Assembly (NCBI RefSeq): GCF_003254395.2
Contig: NC_037639.1
Coordinates: 7,451,501-7,515,500, forward strand
Direction: 5' to 3'
Source: Apis mellifera
Lineage: Eukaryota; Arthropoda; Insecta; Hymenoptera; Apidae
Length of the DNA stretch: 64,000 nt
This document shows, piece after piece, positions 63,001-64,000 of this stretch (position 1 is its first letter; every line of letters starts with the position of its first letter). A program made the position numbers and the translations under genes. The notes under the pieces were generated by a model. That model did no database searches, was not told where the DNA came from, and was given only the letters and a program-made list of their open reading frames with translations.

Positions 63001-64000
63001 CCCGAGTATAACACTTTGACTCGAGTTATAATTTTAAACCGATAAGAGGAATGTGTAAAGTTTCCTAGGTAGAATCTTCAACTTCCATCCCGATTCCTCG
63101 CGGAATTGAATTCTGTGGAAACTTTGATTGCCACGGATTTCGGCTACTTCGATTTTAAACTTGTACCCCGCTTGTACCCACCACTTGAACTGATATGAAA
63201 AGGGAAAAGGAAAATTAAATATAATACACGCATACTTTTCGAATCGATTTAACAACTTCGTGGATCATTGATCAGCTACGCTTATCCCTCCAGAAACGAA
63301 ACGTGTTTGTAGCTTGATTTATCTCGAAATTCGATCGAACTCTATTGAAATTCGCGAAACTTTGAACCGCTGTAACTCCGAGGATAATTACTTCCGGTTG
63401 ATCAACCAGGGATCGTTGGAAGCGCGAATTCTCGCCCTTTAAAATGCTTTTTCGTTTATCCCGATACGACTCCCGGTTCCCGAGATATCGTCGTGTAAAG
63501 GAAAGGGTAATTTTTAATCGTTTACTATCCTCATTCTTGTCGCACACTCGGAACTCTCGCTCGCACCTTGTCTCACTGACCTATACCAAGGCTCAGACGA
63601 GCGACAGACGCGATTCCTGGAAGAGCGTAGTACGCATTTCCAGGAAAAATATACAGGTCAGTTAGCCGTCGCGTCATTCATAATTTCTGCAATCTTTCAA
63701 TCCTTATATCTCGGTAACCGATCGAGATATCGGGATAAAACAAAAAGGGGCTTCAACGGCACGATTTTCTCTATCCTCTGAGTTGTATCAACAACATTTT
63801 TCTTCTTCATTTCCTTTCCGTATTTTATTTTTTCAAAATTTGTTTATTTATAATTAAATGTTAACGCGTGTTTTATATAATATGATATACTCTCTTTCTT
63901 AAATTCCCTTAAATATATTATTCTACCCGATCATTCGATCCTCGAAAAGTTCAAGGTCCGTGCATTTACCTGTAACAACACCATTATCGTTACGATAACG
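60023..64000. other. Intronic stretch to the window end, no gene recognised
   Basis: T-rich with purine/pyrimidine runs at 60110-60210; A-rich runs near 60630-60655 and 60846-60880. The 60340-60600 and 61560-61800 parts are non-repetitive with several TAAT/ATTA motifs. A 16-bp palindrome lies at 62158-62173. The 102-codon open frame at 62462-62770 shows no domain. Confidence 0.6.
62158..62173. repeat. 16-bp perfect palindrome
   Basis: GTTTAAAT followed by its reverse complement ATTTAAAC, in AT-rich DNA. Confidence 0.85.

Larger units (their letters stand above)
39642..64000 (+). other. Rbp6: 5' part of a giant Rbp6 intron
   Basis: From the donor to the window end I found no sequence encoding the expected next segment (VDPKVAFPRR linker, then RRM2 with a KIFVGGL-type RNP2). 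The downstream intron is therefore at least 24.3 kb. It holds simple repeats, structural motifs and possible regulatory patches, described separately. A short exon with little sequence signature could have been missed. Confidence 0.7.

Overview
The window reads as nuclear DNA from an insect, most likely a bee or close hymenopteran (inference). It is almost entirely non-coding, with alternating AT-rich and CpG-rich stretches, abundant CpG dinucleotides (for example 9 CpG in the 60 bases 28441-28500) and very many microsatellites and purine/pyrimidine tracts. No bacterial-type operons, tRNA genes, rRNA or CRISPR arrays were seen.

The one coding feature I can identify firmly is an 85-base internal exon on the + strand at 39557-39641. 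It encodes the RNP1 half of an RNA recognition motif of the Musashi family, closest by eye to Rbp6 (Musashi-2-like). It has a clean AG acceptor and GTAAGT donor. The rest of the window is therefore best read as parts of two very large introns of that gene: at least 39.5 kb upstream and at least 24.3 kb downstream of the exon. The neighbouring exons (start of RRM1 with RNP2, and the linker plus RRM2) were not found here by eye.

Nested in the upstream intron on the opposite strand (19698-19227) is a protein-like reading frame of about 156 codons. It has an in-frame start and stop but one +1 frameshift, and an A-rich tract follows directly after its stop. I do not recognise its family. It is either a degraded nested or retroposed gene, a foreign insertion, or a real gene with a sequencing error. 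A weaker antisense small ORF lies at 37562-37332.

The remaining content is structural DNA: (TA)n, (GA)n/(CT)n, (CTCCTT)n, (TAC)n, (AAT)n and (GTCC)n microsatellites; uninterrupted homopurine or homopyrimidine tracts up to 72 nt; a 48-bp perfectly alternating purine-pyrimidine tract at 47610-47657; several canonical G-quadruplex or i-motif sequences; and a few perfect palindromes (22 bp at 56961-56982, 16 bp at 62158-62173, 9-bp arms at 20890-20910). Several non-repetitive patches (18170-18490, 37860-38220, 60340-60600, 61560-61800) could be cis-regulatory elements of the host gene, but this is only a hypothesis.
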